Shown here: in pieces, positions 1-12,935 of the stretch
Numbering within the stretch: the stretch's first letter is position 1
Layout of the letters: the number at the start of each line of letters is the position of its first letter
Source: Cruorifilaria tuberocauda
Taxonomy: Eukaryota; Nematoda; Chromadorea; Rhabditida; Onchocercidae
Assembly (NCBI GenBank): GCA_013365365.1
Contig: JABVXU010000069.1
Span: forward strand, 1-64,000
Direction of reading: 5' to 3'
Length of the DNA stretch: 64,000 bases
Notes under the pieces: generated by a model
What the model was told of the DNA's origin: nothing
The model's input: only the letters and a program-made list of their open reading frames with translations
Database searches by the model: none
Translations under genes and position numbers: made by a program

Positions 1-1
1 T

Positions 2-67
2 TTCTATCATCATCCACATCATGACAGTCATCATTCGTTGGACCACGAAGGATGGAAATGGGATTGA
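2..67 (+). CDS. 3' end of histidine-rich secreted peptide gene (copy 1, partial)
   Basis: Only the last 21 codons and the TGA stop are inside the window; the 5' part lies upstream. The tail is rich in histidine and ends in the motif HEGWKWD. Positions 1-69 match the reverse complement of the 3' end of the complete gene at 14676-14903 with one difference, a silent third-codon change in the Leu codon (TTG here, CTG there). Similarity stops about two bases after the stop codon. A polyadenylation signal follows about 110 bases downstream. The two copies are in inverted orientation about 14.6 kb apart. No known function; see the full copy for features. Confidence 0.75.
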   Translation, partial: FYHHPHHDSHHSLDHEGWKWD

Positions 68-176
68 GATGTATTGTAAAATCCAGACTGTATTTTTAAC
101 AACTATTTTGTTTAAATTTACATCGATTATTGAAAGCAGGAATCGTTCCTGTGTAATTCATAAACATTTGCAATTG

Positions 177-182
177 AATAAA
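177..182 (+). terminator. polyadenylation signal AATAAA
   Basis: Canonical AATAAA on the plus strand, 110 bases after the stop codon at 65-67. It fits the 3' end of the partial histidine-rich peptide gene. Confidence 0.5.
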
Positions 183-470
183 AGAATTTTTAATTCTATA
201 TTATAGTAATATTAACTGTTTGACACAGTAGAGCATAATTTGCTCTTATTAATTAATTTTTAAAGGTTTTTAATAGAAATATAATTACCAGTTTTTACAA
301 AAACAGTCTTAAGAACAGTCAATAAAACAAGATACAATATCATTAAAATAACTTATTGTTAACATGTTGCGGAAGACGTTTCATTTTATCAATATTTTAG
401 CATGTGGGATATTTTAACAATAAGCCAACTGACAATAAATCAAAGAAAAAAAGATATAATGATTTCCATA
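183..470. other. AT-rich intergenic stretch
   Basis: Space between the plus-strand histidine-rich gene tail and the convergent minus-strand gene ending at 471. I see no coding potential or structured element. Confidence 0.6.
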
Positions 471-812
471 TCAAAGTGACCAAGCAGATCGGTCACGTAG
501 ATCACGGTGGATAAAAAGAGATGATGCTGGTACACTACCACAAAGAGAGTTGTACATGCCATTCAGTTTAACTTCACCATAAATAGAATTTAAACTTGCA
601 GAAACCGCTTCAGTTTTCATTTTTCCATCTCTCTTTTTCCATGACTGTATTCCTTTCATCAATTTGCTGCAACATACCTCTTCCATTCTTTTCTCGATCG
701 AAGATAAGTTATCTGTGCTTTTAGATATGGCAGATGCGATATAATCAATGTTATCAGTAATTTCATGTCTTTTGAAGCTTTCTGAAGCTATGAATTCATC
801 TTTGTCATCCAT
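471..812 (-). CDS. unknown 113-residue protein, single exon, possible downstream operon gene
   Basis: An ATG at 812 opens a 113-codon frame ending in a TGA at 471. The start is chosen because a strong splice acceptor (TTTCAG, just above position 825) lies 13 bases upstream of the ATG, the layout expected for spliced-leader addition. The frame can be read up to 908, but the extra N-terminal part looks like translated intron. The product is charged and helical in its first half (MDDKDEF start, then NLSSIEKRMEEV), suggesting a short coiled coil, with a Ser/Leu-rich tail ending AWSL. No signal peptide or membrane segment is visible and I do not recognise a family. The stop of the cut-6-like gene lies about 230 bases upstream on the same strand, so the two may be co-transcribed. 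It could instead be a terminal exon of that gene. Confidence 0.5.
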   Translation of the reverse strand: MDDKDEFIASESFKRHEITDNIDYIASAISKSTDNLSSIEKRMEEVCCSKLMKGIQSWKKRDGKMKTEAVSASLNSIYGEVKLNGMYNSLCGSVPASSLFIHRDLRDRSAWSL

Positions 813-1052
813 TTTTGTAACGTATCTGAAATTAGATCGAAGTTGCAGTGAGGCAATAATATTCTCATTTGAATTTTTGGTATAATATATCTTAAATGTG
901 TTTTGCATGTAATGGATTCATATACTTAAACGAAATAGTATTGAAATTTCAAAAGTAGAAATCATATACTGAAATGATTACAGTACATAACAATAATGAT
1001 TTTGATTAGTCTCAAAAGAAAAAAATAGTACGAACAGTAAATTCAGATGAAA

Positions 1053-4000
1053 TTAAAATTGTAACCCGATAAGCATCAAAATGACAACAGCAGGTAAGAT
1101 AAACAGGATAATTATCGGCCAAAATGGATCCATATTTGATAATTCTTTAACGGTTTGAAATGAAAAAGTTGAGTAAGTGGCATTAACGGTAACAGTAAGT
1201 TCAACTTCTTTCTGAACAGTCAGTGCAGCGAAAAAAGACTCCGTGCTATAGCGATTTCGGTGGTGAACTAATAAATCTTTGTGACCATTTTGTGGACATC
1301 GATATGGCTGTAAATATGTTCTTTATGAAAGTTTTTCTTTTTATGAAAAAAAGAAAAGTTGAATAACAAAATTTCTTCTTTGCATGGACTTTTTGTTCAT
1401 ACTTGAAATTCAACACATGGCACCAAAATATCAGACTTATATCAATATCAGACTATAGTGTTTTCGCATTAGTATTAGCAAATTCTTCGACTGTGTTAAC
1501 TTTTAAGATAACTTCTAAATGAGAACTTTTAATTTAAGTAAAAAAGATTAAGTTTAAGTTAAAAGTGTTTGTATAAACCAGTACAAAGTTTCCGAGAATT
1601 TGTAAGTACGTCAAATTTACACTGATATCGTACTGTACCATATTAAGCTTAACTGAGTGACATTTCGCCATAGCGATAAAATGATTTTTTTAATAAACTG
1701 ACGAAACTTATTACTATAATTCCTTCACAGCCATCCGCTTTTTTTGTGCACAAAGTCAGTTTGCAATGAAATGACAAACGTTCCGAATCGAAAAATTTGA
1801 AGACTTTGACATGTGCAAATGCCATGAGTTTGTAATCGGAATAAATCACATCGGAAATAATATTTCCATCTGCACTGCAACTGAAAATATTTTTCATTCA
1901 TTCTCAATTTTGCTTTGGAATATTTTCAAAAATACTTCTACAAATTCTATTAAACTAAACTTCATTTTGCTCATTCTTGTGTCATTCGAAGTTCCCAAAT
2001 CTTTTCAAATTTAAAGGAAGAAACTAAAATTTTTACAAATATTTTACATGAAATTGATATTTCTGAGAAAAAAAAGTTTCGTACCCATTGTTATCAATAA
2101 TGATATGATGTTGTTTGGTCTCTGATTCAGCATAGCAATCGTGGATATAAAGTCCGAAAAAATCTAATGCTTCTGAAATATTTTAATTTCAGTGGAAATA
2201 ATATCTCTTTAGCCATTCTAAAATATGTATAATCAAAATGAATTATGCGTCAGGAGAAACTGAAATAAAAAATTTCACTTTCTGATTCATTTTCTAATTC
2301 TCTTCTGTCAATAAAATTTTCTGTACAATTAAAGAACTTCAGATGAAAGGAACTTCACATATATTATCGAAATACTCAATTAAATATCAGCCATTCGTAA
2401 GAAAAAGATCTCAGTGATAACTTTTGTTTATAATTCACAAACCAAAAACATACGGCTATCATATTCACATTCCCATTTGTGATAGACAGTACCACCAAGT
2501 TTAGCGGATTGAATCACAGGTCCACTTGGAGCATCTGCCCGAATCGAATAATTACATAATGGCGGTACTGAATTAAGCGCAAATGTGTTCGCCAAATTGG
2601 CATCACTAAAATTTAGAAAAATTATTGTAACTTAAGATTAGAATTTCATATTCCAAAATATAAAACTAGAAAAAAATAATTCTATTAATCAAATTAGCAG
2701 AATTATCAATTTATTTTTTTTAACTTGTTAATTTAAATAAAAGAAAATAGTATAATTGAACCTTAACAAGTGCAGCAATTAGGTTTTCACGCTTATTTTT
2801 TTTAATTTCACTTCTGCCTCACTACGAGAATTCATTAACAAAATTCCAGTAGTAATCGAAACATTTTCAAAAGATTTGGTCAAGAATTTCTTAAACGAAT
2901 TTAATTGTTCAAAGAACCAGCATATCTAACCTCTGGAAATATTTCACTATACTACACAAATGGCTGGAATTAAAAAAATTAACTTAACCCCTCTGGATTC
3001 AAATCAGTGCGCCGATTTCCTTCTTCCGATTGTGATTTTTGAGGTTGATAACACTGTGCAATAAATCCCTTATCAGCGCCACTTACTAACCATTTATCGT
3101 GGATTACACTGATTAGTGCCGAATAATTCATTCCTGATGGGTTTACCTATGGATTCAAATTAACTTCAAGATTCATTTATGAATAGCAACTAATTCCAAA
3201 TAAATTATAGAGTGTAGAGAAAAAAAAACAACACGAATATAATTCATGTAACCATTCTATCATGATATCACTAGCTGGTAAATAGGAAAATTCACTAATC
3301 AGTGATATTATGACGTATTTAACTCATTGATATTGACATGCTACTTTTTTAGAACTAATTTATGAAGAGACAGCTCGAATGACTTCTCTCTTCAGTATTA
3401 TATATTACTTAGAACGATAGATTTGGACTTCTGGCATTATTCAACATCTGATACTTCCGAGAAATAATGACCCTATCAATTGATGAAAGATCTTACCGAT
3501 GCCGTTTCTTCCACACCACATTCCTTGAAACTGATGAAGAAATGAACTTCACGAATTTGGATACGTTCGCCGAATTGTTCCGCTTGAATAACTTCCGAGC
3601 AATTTTTTGTCCCATTTTTATCTAAAGTTTTTTTAATAATATGAAAATGAAACAGACTATAAAATCTCTAACAAGAACAAAAAAGGATGAAGCGAAAATC
3701 ATTTTCTTTTTGTTATTTGCATTAAGCGAATGAATTGAATTGATAAAATGTAAAAGAATTTTTCTTTAATTGTTTTTCAAAAATCTTTGATCATTAATTA
3801 ACAAAAGGTTCTGATCAGAAGTGAAGAAGTGAATTACTTCGGACAGTAATCATTCCACCAAATGATTTAAGCAATTTAAATGTCGCGTTGAATCCATCAC
3901 TTAAACATTGGACAGTGAATTCCTGAACTGATTCATCCGTTTCTATTTCTATTATCCTCTCGAAAGGTGCTGATTTTTCTAAAAATAAATCCATCTGCTT

Positions 4001-7000
4001 TATATGACATAATTTTAAAAAGCAAGACATTGAAGAATAATCCTGTCATAAATCCGAATTATCTTGTTGGTAATAAAATTTTTAAAAGATTTTCCTGACG
4101 ATTACTTCAAATCATTAATAAATAATTAATAACTAAAATCTTTACGATAGATATTCAGTTTTGTTTATTTAATTTCAATTTCGTTCACTGGCGTGAATCC
4201 ATCTTCTTTTAAAAATTAAAATAATGAAAATATGAGAAACAGACAAACCTTTTGCAATGGTTCGAATATACTCTGCCAAATGACCGGACAGTTGATCGTT
4301 GTACACTGCAGTTATATTGAAGAAGAGATTGTGATAACTTTCATCTTTGATAAGTTGTTTAATTAGTTGAGGATATGTATCATCGGTGATGGATACTATT
4401 ATCATTTCTATATTGCTTGGATAAAGTAACTGAAACTAATTGCCATGATATAATAAGTAGTTGAGTTTTTATATCAGACGAATAAATCGCTTCATTGATT
4501 ACATCCTGAATTATTGATGAATAAGCAATACCTGTAACGCTTTGTGAAACTGACCATCGGACATGCCATTACTGACCACTATAAGTATGTTTGCCGCTTC
4601 ATCTCTATCACCCTAAAACAATCATATTATTATAATATATGAAAATTTTGCCCTTTTAATACAAAGTTTATAAAATTGCAAAATTTACAAGATTTACAAA
4701 ATCAACAAATTGTTAATTCCATAAATTAATTTCGTCTTGTAACAAATTAAGAATTTTACTAAACTTACTCGCCGTTTGCTAAATGCATATTTGATAGTCC
4801 TATCGATGGTATTATCAACAGTGTTTTGTCCACTGATGTATTTAGTATCACCGATATCAGTAAGAAGACAGGGCTTGCAGTTATGCTTATGAAATGAAAA
4901 TTCCAGCACAGATTCTCGTGCAAATTGTACCAATGAAATCTATTTGAAAAAATTGAATTCAAATTTCAAAATTTTATTAAAAATTAGATTTTTTTTGAGG
5001 GAAAATGAAATTTTGTAGAACGAATTTTGTTTACAGTGAAAATCATTCTGCAATCATTCTGCGCAAATCATTCTTGCTCTAAGTACGTTTTAAATTAAGG
5101 AAATTTAGTGGACATAATTTAACCTGTATTCCATCAGAACCAATATTGTTAAATTGTTCTACGGTATTCGTGATAAGTTTCACGGCTTGTTGAAAGTGCA
5201 TTTTACTGATATTATGTGAAGTATCAATCAAAAATAATATATCGGATAATATTTGATCAAATTTATCATTTGCTAGTGGACATTTATCTACAATTATATC
5301 AAATCGTCTGCAATCAGAAGTTAATATTCCCAAAGTTATTTCATTATGTAAATCAATTATCTCAACTTTAATTATTTAAATTACTCGCAAAATTCTCTCG
5401 ATTTCAAAATATGAGAAATCGTTCAAAATTTTTAGATTTTAAAAATAACATTACATTTCAATTATTAGCAAAGTCCTTGTTAAAGGTATATTTTTATGAT
5501 CAAATGTGGCACTTCTATATTCCCTGAATTTTATAAAAATTTTCATGAAGAATAAGTAACCTTCATTGATAGTAATAATATCGCAATCAATCAATTCGTT
5601 GACTTCTATTTCGCTTCTACTTCGTACCACTGATAGCTGGAAGTTTCAGTCACTGATCATTTAAAATATCAGGTGATTGTCAATTATTCATATTTATTTG
5701 TCCCTTTTGAAGACTTCTAAATATATCGTGGTAAATTACTGGAGCGAAAGTGATTATCAACTTATATATAATATAAAATGAATATAAAATCCTGAAACTG
5801 CAAGTTGACTGTTGTCCAGTTATTTCGAACATACTTAAGCTGTACGACATTCCTATCAGTTTTAAAATAGTCAAATTCTGAAATTAAATTTTGCCTTTGG
5901 ATATATAGTGCTTCAGAAATATCTACCTCATCGTCCATCGCATTAAGTCCAATTGGATTTGACGATAGTTGCTGTGATTGGGTAAACCGAGTATGTTCCG
6001 GTAGTTGAGTGCTAATCGGTGTTCTAAATTCATTCTTCTCTCGCTCATCTGCAGATTCGGCAAATAGTGTATTGATATTCGAAAGTGAAGAATCAAACGA
6101 TTCTAGATAATCTGGTTCAGAAGTTGCCAAATCATCTTCCGGACTGAAGAATATCTCGGAAGGAGCGATTTTGTCTTCTGAAGTGGTAAGATCAGGGAGG
6201 ATCATTTCAGCTCCCGAATTAAATCCAGACTGAAAAGGGTTTCTAAAGTGTGTTTCCTGTGCAACTTCCGCTGATCGATAAGATGAGGTACTTCTTGCGT
6301 TTGCCTGTTTTTCGATAACCATGGCTTCTTTTTCTGAATCTGAAGAAACGGTTTCTTGTAACTCACTGATCCGTTCTCCCACTGCAATATATGGCATCAA
6401 GTGAGCTGGTGAAGCTTCCTTTTGTGACTTTTGCTCCTCCAGAATCTCTCGATCACCTACTGTAATAAAAGTAATCGGAGATATTGATCTATTTCCAGAA
6501 TTGTTTATTGGTTCAGCAACACTCTTGATCGAAGTTGCATCGGAATCAGACATTGTGCTTTCCTCTTCTGTCGATCTACCAGTTTCGTCAAGTACAGATT
6601 TTATTCCAATATGAGTTTTATCAAAGTTTTTTCTGTTTGGAAAAACTATCTGTCCCGGTACTGTAGAAATTGTTGAGCTTCGGAGTGGTTTGAAAGGTAA
6701 AATAACAGAGGTACGATCAGTAGATGGAGAAATAACCATTTTTCGGAAATCACTTTCATTGTCTGTGATCCAATGTCTGTGATGTCTGTGATCCTTCGGT
6801 GGCATTTCTTTACCACTAATCGAAATTAGCGTCGTAGCTGAAGAAATAATTTCTAGATCTGGAATTATTGTACTTGTTTTCATTGGAGGATTCGCCAAGA
6901 AAGCAGAATAGTCTATGATATGGCTTGATGCTAAATTTCCGTTTCTACGGCTGGCTAAATTCACATTCCGATTGAGGATATGATTTTGTATTGAAAACTC

Positions 7001-8890
7001 GGCATCTCTTTCAGTTACATTCCGGATAATTCCACTTGTTCCATCAAAATGGAAAGTATTACCATCGATCATTGCTGAGACATCGATATTTGATTTATAC
7101 AGAACCAATGGATCGATTTCTTCAACTAATGCTTTTCCAAGTTTTATAGATTCTTCCTCAAAAACATCCAAATGTGAGCAAGAATCTTTTTCAGATAAAA
7201 GCATTAATTTGGGGAAAATTTTTATTAAACATTATGAGTTCTAAATTTTTAAATTTCTGTGAAGAAATAACCAAACATGAAAATACATTTGAAATTTATT
7301 AAATTTTAGCCGAAACTGGAGCAGTTGAAACTTGCCGAAATATACCTTTTCATTCGAAACTTACTTTTTCCAGACGACCAAAATTTGTTCCAACAATTTT
7401 TCCTGTTGATGTGATGGGAATTCCTCGTAAATCAGCACCATCTTTTTTTAGATTCTCGTTGCTATTGTAAGAAAAATCATCGCGTAATAGTAAATTGAAT
7501 GCTTCGAGCGGATCCTGCGTCATTTCCACTTTTCTATCTAATCCATTATCAGTGAATGCTATTTCCTGTAATTCATTTCAGCCTATTGCGTATTTTGACG
7601 AATTTTTGAATTTCCAAGAAATTCATTTCATCCTCACTTCATTATTGAGCTTTGACGGCAGTTGGCGGCTACTGCGTGTTCCGGCACCCTTTTCAAGATC
7701 AGTTTTCAGTGGTATGGGATTCTGCTTACTGCCTAGCAGTGATGAAATATTATTTCCTGCAATATATTTACTTTGCAAGAACAAAAGCACCAATTTACAT
7801 AGTGTGGGAGTACTGAGAAGTGACGACAATTATGATTACAGAAATAAACAAAGTTATTTACCTGTTTCTTTATCACGAAGATCATTGATTTCCGTGCTAG
7901 AATTAATGGGAGATTTATTGGAATTAATCAGAAAATTTTGAATATTCGAATTATTGATTGGTTCATTGTTTTCGTCTAACCTGAATGTTTGGTATTGCTG
8001 AGGATCGTTATCAAATGAGGGACTATAGACGGCAACCATTGTTGCAGCATTTCTATAAGTTAGTATTACCTGGAATAGTTTTGAACATCAGGGAGGTAAG
8101 TTTAGGATCTGGAAGTCTGAAAATTTTTAAAAATTAAATTTTAATGAAGGCTAATGAAGGCTGTAAACGAACTAAGAGTTATTTGGAATTCCATTTGAAA
8201 ACAATAATTTGACAGTTCAAAACTGTGGATCGCTCAAAATGTTAATTGCGATATAAACATTCCCTATGGTAATTTAAAGGAAATCAGTGTTAATTTTCAT
8301 TAATGAATCAATCAAAAATTATTGCCAAGATCAAAAACCACAAAAGTAAGAATTTGACAAAGAGACTTTCGTTCTCCGTACGATGGATTTTCTTGAAACA
8401 AAGATTTCCATGAAACAAAGGTGAAAGAGATAATTTCTCCAGTGGAATCATTTAATGTGACCTCTTGCAAGTATTTAAGGATAAAATCCAATTCCATTTT
8501 TCCCCCCGAATACTGCTCGGTGATAAGTTAAAGGTCCAAGAATTCAAGTGTCACTAATCCTTTTATTATTGTTTTCATTCGTAACATTATCAGAAGCTTG
8601 CATTCTACATCATCAACTCACTACATTCTTTTTTTAGTCATTTCAATAAAGATCTAAATTCAGGAGTAGGAAAGAGCAAATTTTAGGTAATTAATTCATC
8701 ATATTGATAAGCGAGATTTGAATCTAAAATTCTATCAACAAAATCCCTCATCCAGAGAATTTTGTTAAACAAGTATTAAACTTAATTAAATATCAATCTA
8801 AGAACTAATAAATTTGAGCGAGAAAGTAAAACTTATACTTACAATTATTAGAGAATGCATTGATATTATCCTTCGTATTATTCGCTGCAT
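1053..8890 (-). CDS. cut-6: CUT-6-like cuticlin: VWA + zona pellucida domain membrane protein with long extra N-terminal region
   Basis: Seventeen exons join in a continuous phase: 8843-8890, 7862-8069, 7638-7756, 7365-7565, 5835-7156, 5561-5619, 5124-5287, 4769-4939, 4532-4612, 4249-4429, 3838-3978, 3497-3621, 2989-3146, 2454-2605, 2085-2172, 1715-1880, 1053-1307. They predict about 1212 residues. Exons 1-2 give a basic then hydrophobic start (MHSLIIVIL) that could be a signal peptide. Residues ~30-650 are Ser/Thr- and acid-rich and look disordered. A von Willebrand A domain follows (DILFLIDTS at its start), then a ZP domain with paired Cys (ECGV, FGLYIHDCY, CEGIIPYRCP) and a C-terminal membrane helix (IIILFILPAVVILMLIG) with almost no tail. 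VWA followed by ZP is the architecture of C. elegans CUT-6, a cuticle protein of about 570 residues; this is about twice as long. ZP cuticlins are secreted by epidermis, cleaved near the membrane and polymerise in cuticle. The VWA, ZP and membrane exons are firm. The first five exons and the junctions near 5287 and 5619 are less certain, and the symbol rests on domain order. Confidence 0.8.
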
Positions 8891-11800
8891 TTCAAAATAT
8901 GAGCACTTTAAAAACTGCAAACTTTACATCCATTAGCATAGATATTTCTATAATAGAATCACGCATTTCCGGTGAAAGATTTTAATTAAAGAATGGAATT
9001 CAACAATTAAATTACCAGGTCTAAAATTTGAAATCATTAGATCCAACTATTCGATATATCGCAAAAAAACCTAGTTTCATGAAGAAAAACGCAGATCATG
9101 CAATTAGTATCGCCGAGAAATTTTTTAAAGGACAATAAATAATCTCTGCCGAGGACTATAGGGGCAAGTGATTCTTCACTTAATTAGGAAAACGAATTCA
9201 CTTATTACTAAGAAAAAATAATCGGATCAGAGAAAATTATCATGAAAACCGCTATTTAAACAAAAAACCTCATTATTATTAATGTGTAAGCTAAACTTAT
9301 AAACTTGTTTCTTATTATGTAAGCTTTCTTGATTATCATAGACATCAGTTTTTTTGAGCAAAGTGGTAAAATCACAAGCTCAAGTTAAAAAGCGGTTCTA
9401 GATGATATTGCCATAGAAGTGTAAAATAAAACAACCAGTATCATCTCTTCTGATAAGCGATTATCATCATTATATGTAGTAACTGAAATATCAACGAGTA
9501 TTTTATTTCCGGTTAAATTTCAACTCCACTAAATAAAATCGTTATCATCAAGAATTTCAAGCTTTTAAGATTTCCTTGACATTTTCAAGTTAGAACAAAT
9601 GAATGATTTATAGTAAATTACAAGAGATTTGGATATGAAGACAATTATTCTTAGAAATAGAATTAATTGTGCTTGCTGGATTCATTATGAGAAGTTTTAA
9701 CTATTTCAAATTAAAGTATAATTTGAACCAAATACTGATAATTAACTAATTAATAATGCCAGTTAAATATCCATAGCTTGTAAGTTTAGTAACAATTTTC
9801 AAACAACTTTGCTAGCAAATTGAAACGGAAAAAAATTAGAATAAAAAAAACTTTTAGTTCAAGTAGAAAGTGGAAGGAGATATTTAAAAAGGAACTCAAT
9901 TTGTTTTTCCTTTTCTAGAAAAATTGAATGTTCTAGAAATTTACTTAAATGTTTCTGATTCTAAGAAACCTGATTATGATAAAAAGTTTAGGTACCGAAA
10001 ATAATTTGAAAATGGCATCAATTTTAAGAGTCCAAATATCGAAAAATATCCAGAAAAGCGTATGATTTTCTTTCAACTTACCAAAAGCTCTTTATCAATT
10101 TCAAATTTTCTAATTTTTAGATATGTTATTGTTTTTCTCGATTCCCAACAAATGGCACGAAATTTTTTAAATGACAAGAGAAGAATGGTCTTATTGATTT
10201 ATGGTTTTTTGATTGTAGTTTATATTTCTTATTCTGCTTGAGATTCTCGTTCAAATTATAATTTGATTTGATTTAATCGTAAATACTGAGTTGATGATAA
10301 AATATAATGGTACTACCATAAATATAAAGAAAGAAACATTTGTTCAATTTATTCAATTTACAAAGTCTTAACCCTTGTGCCTCTAAATGACTGCTTTAAT
10401 AGTTCTTTGAAATTTTCTAGCCATAATTTGAAAATTACAATAAATAAGTTTGAGTAGATGTTTTAATTAGAATAACAGGTACAGAAATCAGATGCTTTCG
10501 TCATTAAGGACTGCGATATTTTGTTGATCAATCTGTCTGAAGAGAATTCACTTTCTAGTTTCTCAGCTACATCTCCTAGATGAAATATATAGTTATGCTG
10601 AAATTCAAAAAATAGGAATTATATTATAACTATTTTTCCTGCAAATACTATCTTGCAGCTTCTCCTCCATCTGATCACTCGGACAAGTGCGCTTCGTAAT
10701 TCAATCGAAAAATAATTTGTGCTATTTAGGAAACATCATAAAACTATGATTTTTTTCATCAGCGATTAACAAATGAGGTACATATCTATTATTTAACCTT
10801 TATTTGAAAGCTAAACGATCGCAAAATGGCCAGCATCTAGTTCTTAGCCATCAATCGGTCATTCTTCGAGAGGCTTTCCTTTCCTTTTCAAATCTAAATC
10901 ATTTCTTAGACAATGTTTGATTGATACAGCAAATTATTTGCGGCATTCTTATAACCTCATTAAAAGATTTTATTCCATTGCTGGGTTTATTCAAGAATTT
11001 TCAAATATGACGATATACATACTTTGTCAGTCGTAATTTTGAGGATCAATTTGATAAAAAAAAAGTCATTCAAAAATATCCGAACTTGTTAACTAATCTA
11101 TTTCAATACATTCAACCAACATTTGCATATATATCAAGCTAAATAAATATAGCATAATTTCAGGATTTCAAAATGCGCAGATTCACCTCGGTTTTTCGCC
11201 ATTTCAAATTAGTTTGTAATTACAATTCTACTCATTTACTTCATCAATGAACTTGTTGCAAAAATCTTTTTTAGCAACATAAAGTTTAAGAAAAAAAATT
11301 TGTGGAATAGCTCGAGAAATGATTAAAGCGATTTGTACCTGTCGGAATATTTCCCACTGACCTTTCGTTTCCTCAGCATTTTTCAAATTCTCATATATCA
11401 CCGCCTTTCTTCATTATTTCCTTTTTATCAATTGTTACTTTTCCTTTAGTATTATCCCATTCTCTTCACTTCCATCATACGACCATATCTTTTATCTTAC
11501 GGCGGAAAAAACCGGTCACTCTGCCTTCAAATTTTCTTGAAAGGGTCTTTTATTCTGTAAAATTCGAGTGAAAATAATTAAATTGCCGTATTAATCAGAT
11601 TCTCCAATTGAAATGGATTCGATAATCACTGATCCAGAAAATTTGATGAAATATAAGTGTAGAAAAGAAATGCCCTTTTAAAACCAAATGTATTACGAGT
11701 GATAAACGGGAATTTCAAATTGAAGATTTACCGTTGAGTTCCATTTCTAGTCTTTTACCGAATTCTCATATCCTGACCAAAAATGTAAGCCATAGCTTTT

Positions 11801-12935
11801 AACTTATTGGTACAATATAAATCATTCCAGAGCTATGCCATCGTAAAAATGATAATTAAATTTCTTAATGAACAAATTAAGGAATGTTAAATACGTAATA
11901 TCAACTAATAATTATTATTACTAAACTAATGCTGGACTTAAATGATCAATTTATCCACCTCATTTTGTTCAATAATAATTCCTATGCAAATTTCATGCTA
12001 ATATTTGGTTAGTATTACCGCTTTCATTTTTTAAAAGTATTAGTGCTATATGACAACGATATATTTTAAAATAGAGCATTGTTTTATTGAAGAAGTCGTC
12101 ATAAACCGGTTGTATAACTGAAATGGTATACTCATTCATATGCTCTTGAGAATTCCGTAGATAACACTGAGAGAAGAAATTTAGCGCTGTAAAAGAGTTC
12201 GATAATCTATTCGATAATCTACATCATCATCAAACAAAATGATATATTTATATTCCTATAATTACATGTGCCTGACACACTTATACATGTGTTTACTTCA
12301 AATGTATATGATGCATATTTGAATTTAAATAATTTATTTCAATTTAATTCCACTAGCTTATTTCAGAGTTTAAGTTCCCAAAGTTTGTTGCAAACAGCCT
12401 TTCTAGAGTTTTTTCTCTGTACTTACTCCCTTTTACGTTTTTTTGGCTCCAAGGGAATATTATTCCAAATAATGTAGTACTGATAAGACTTATAATATTA
12501 GGCTGACTGATAATACACGTTCCTTAGCGTAATATATCAGTTTAACATTAACTTCATGAATTTGTTTCGGAACTATTCCATCCTGTCGTCATTCAAACAG
12601 TAGAAAGGATATTCGAACAGTTTTTTCTTATGAAAAATTGAAACAAAATAAGTAAATTTATATCTCTTAAATAATCTACATTAGTCCCAGCTAACCAATT
12701 AATAAAAAAATGTACGACTAAATTTACGGTGATTTAAAGAAAAAGTGAACTTTATGAAAAATTTATTCGTTTTTTATAATATTTTATTCATGAAATATGT
12801 CAAATTTCCAAAATTTTACTTTTAATCGAAGTTAGAGCAAAAATTTTGAATTACGTCACTAATGCATCTGTCTATAAACAATGTTGAAAGTTCGGAACGA
12901 TAAAATTATACGAAACGGTGATAACTGTTATCAGC
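8891..12935. other. 4-kb AT-rich intergenic region, no gene seen
   Basis: This lies between the 5' end of the minus-strand cut-6-like gene and the plus-strand secreted-protein gene, so it should hold promoters for both. I found only short chance frames and no repeats, RNA genes or conserved protein fragments. Confidence 0.5.

Noticed and set aside
8312..8497. minus-strand 61-codon frame near the cut-6-like 5' end
   Set aside because: A better first exon with a perfect donor and matching phase lies at 8843-8890; this frame has no usable donor.
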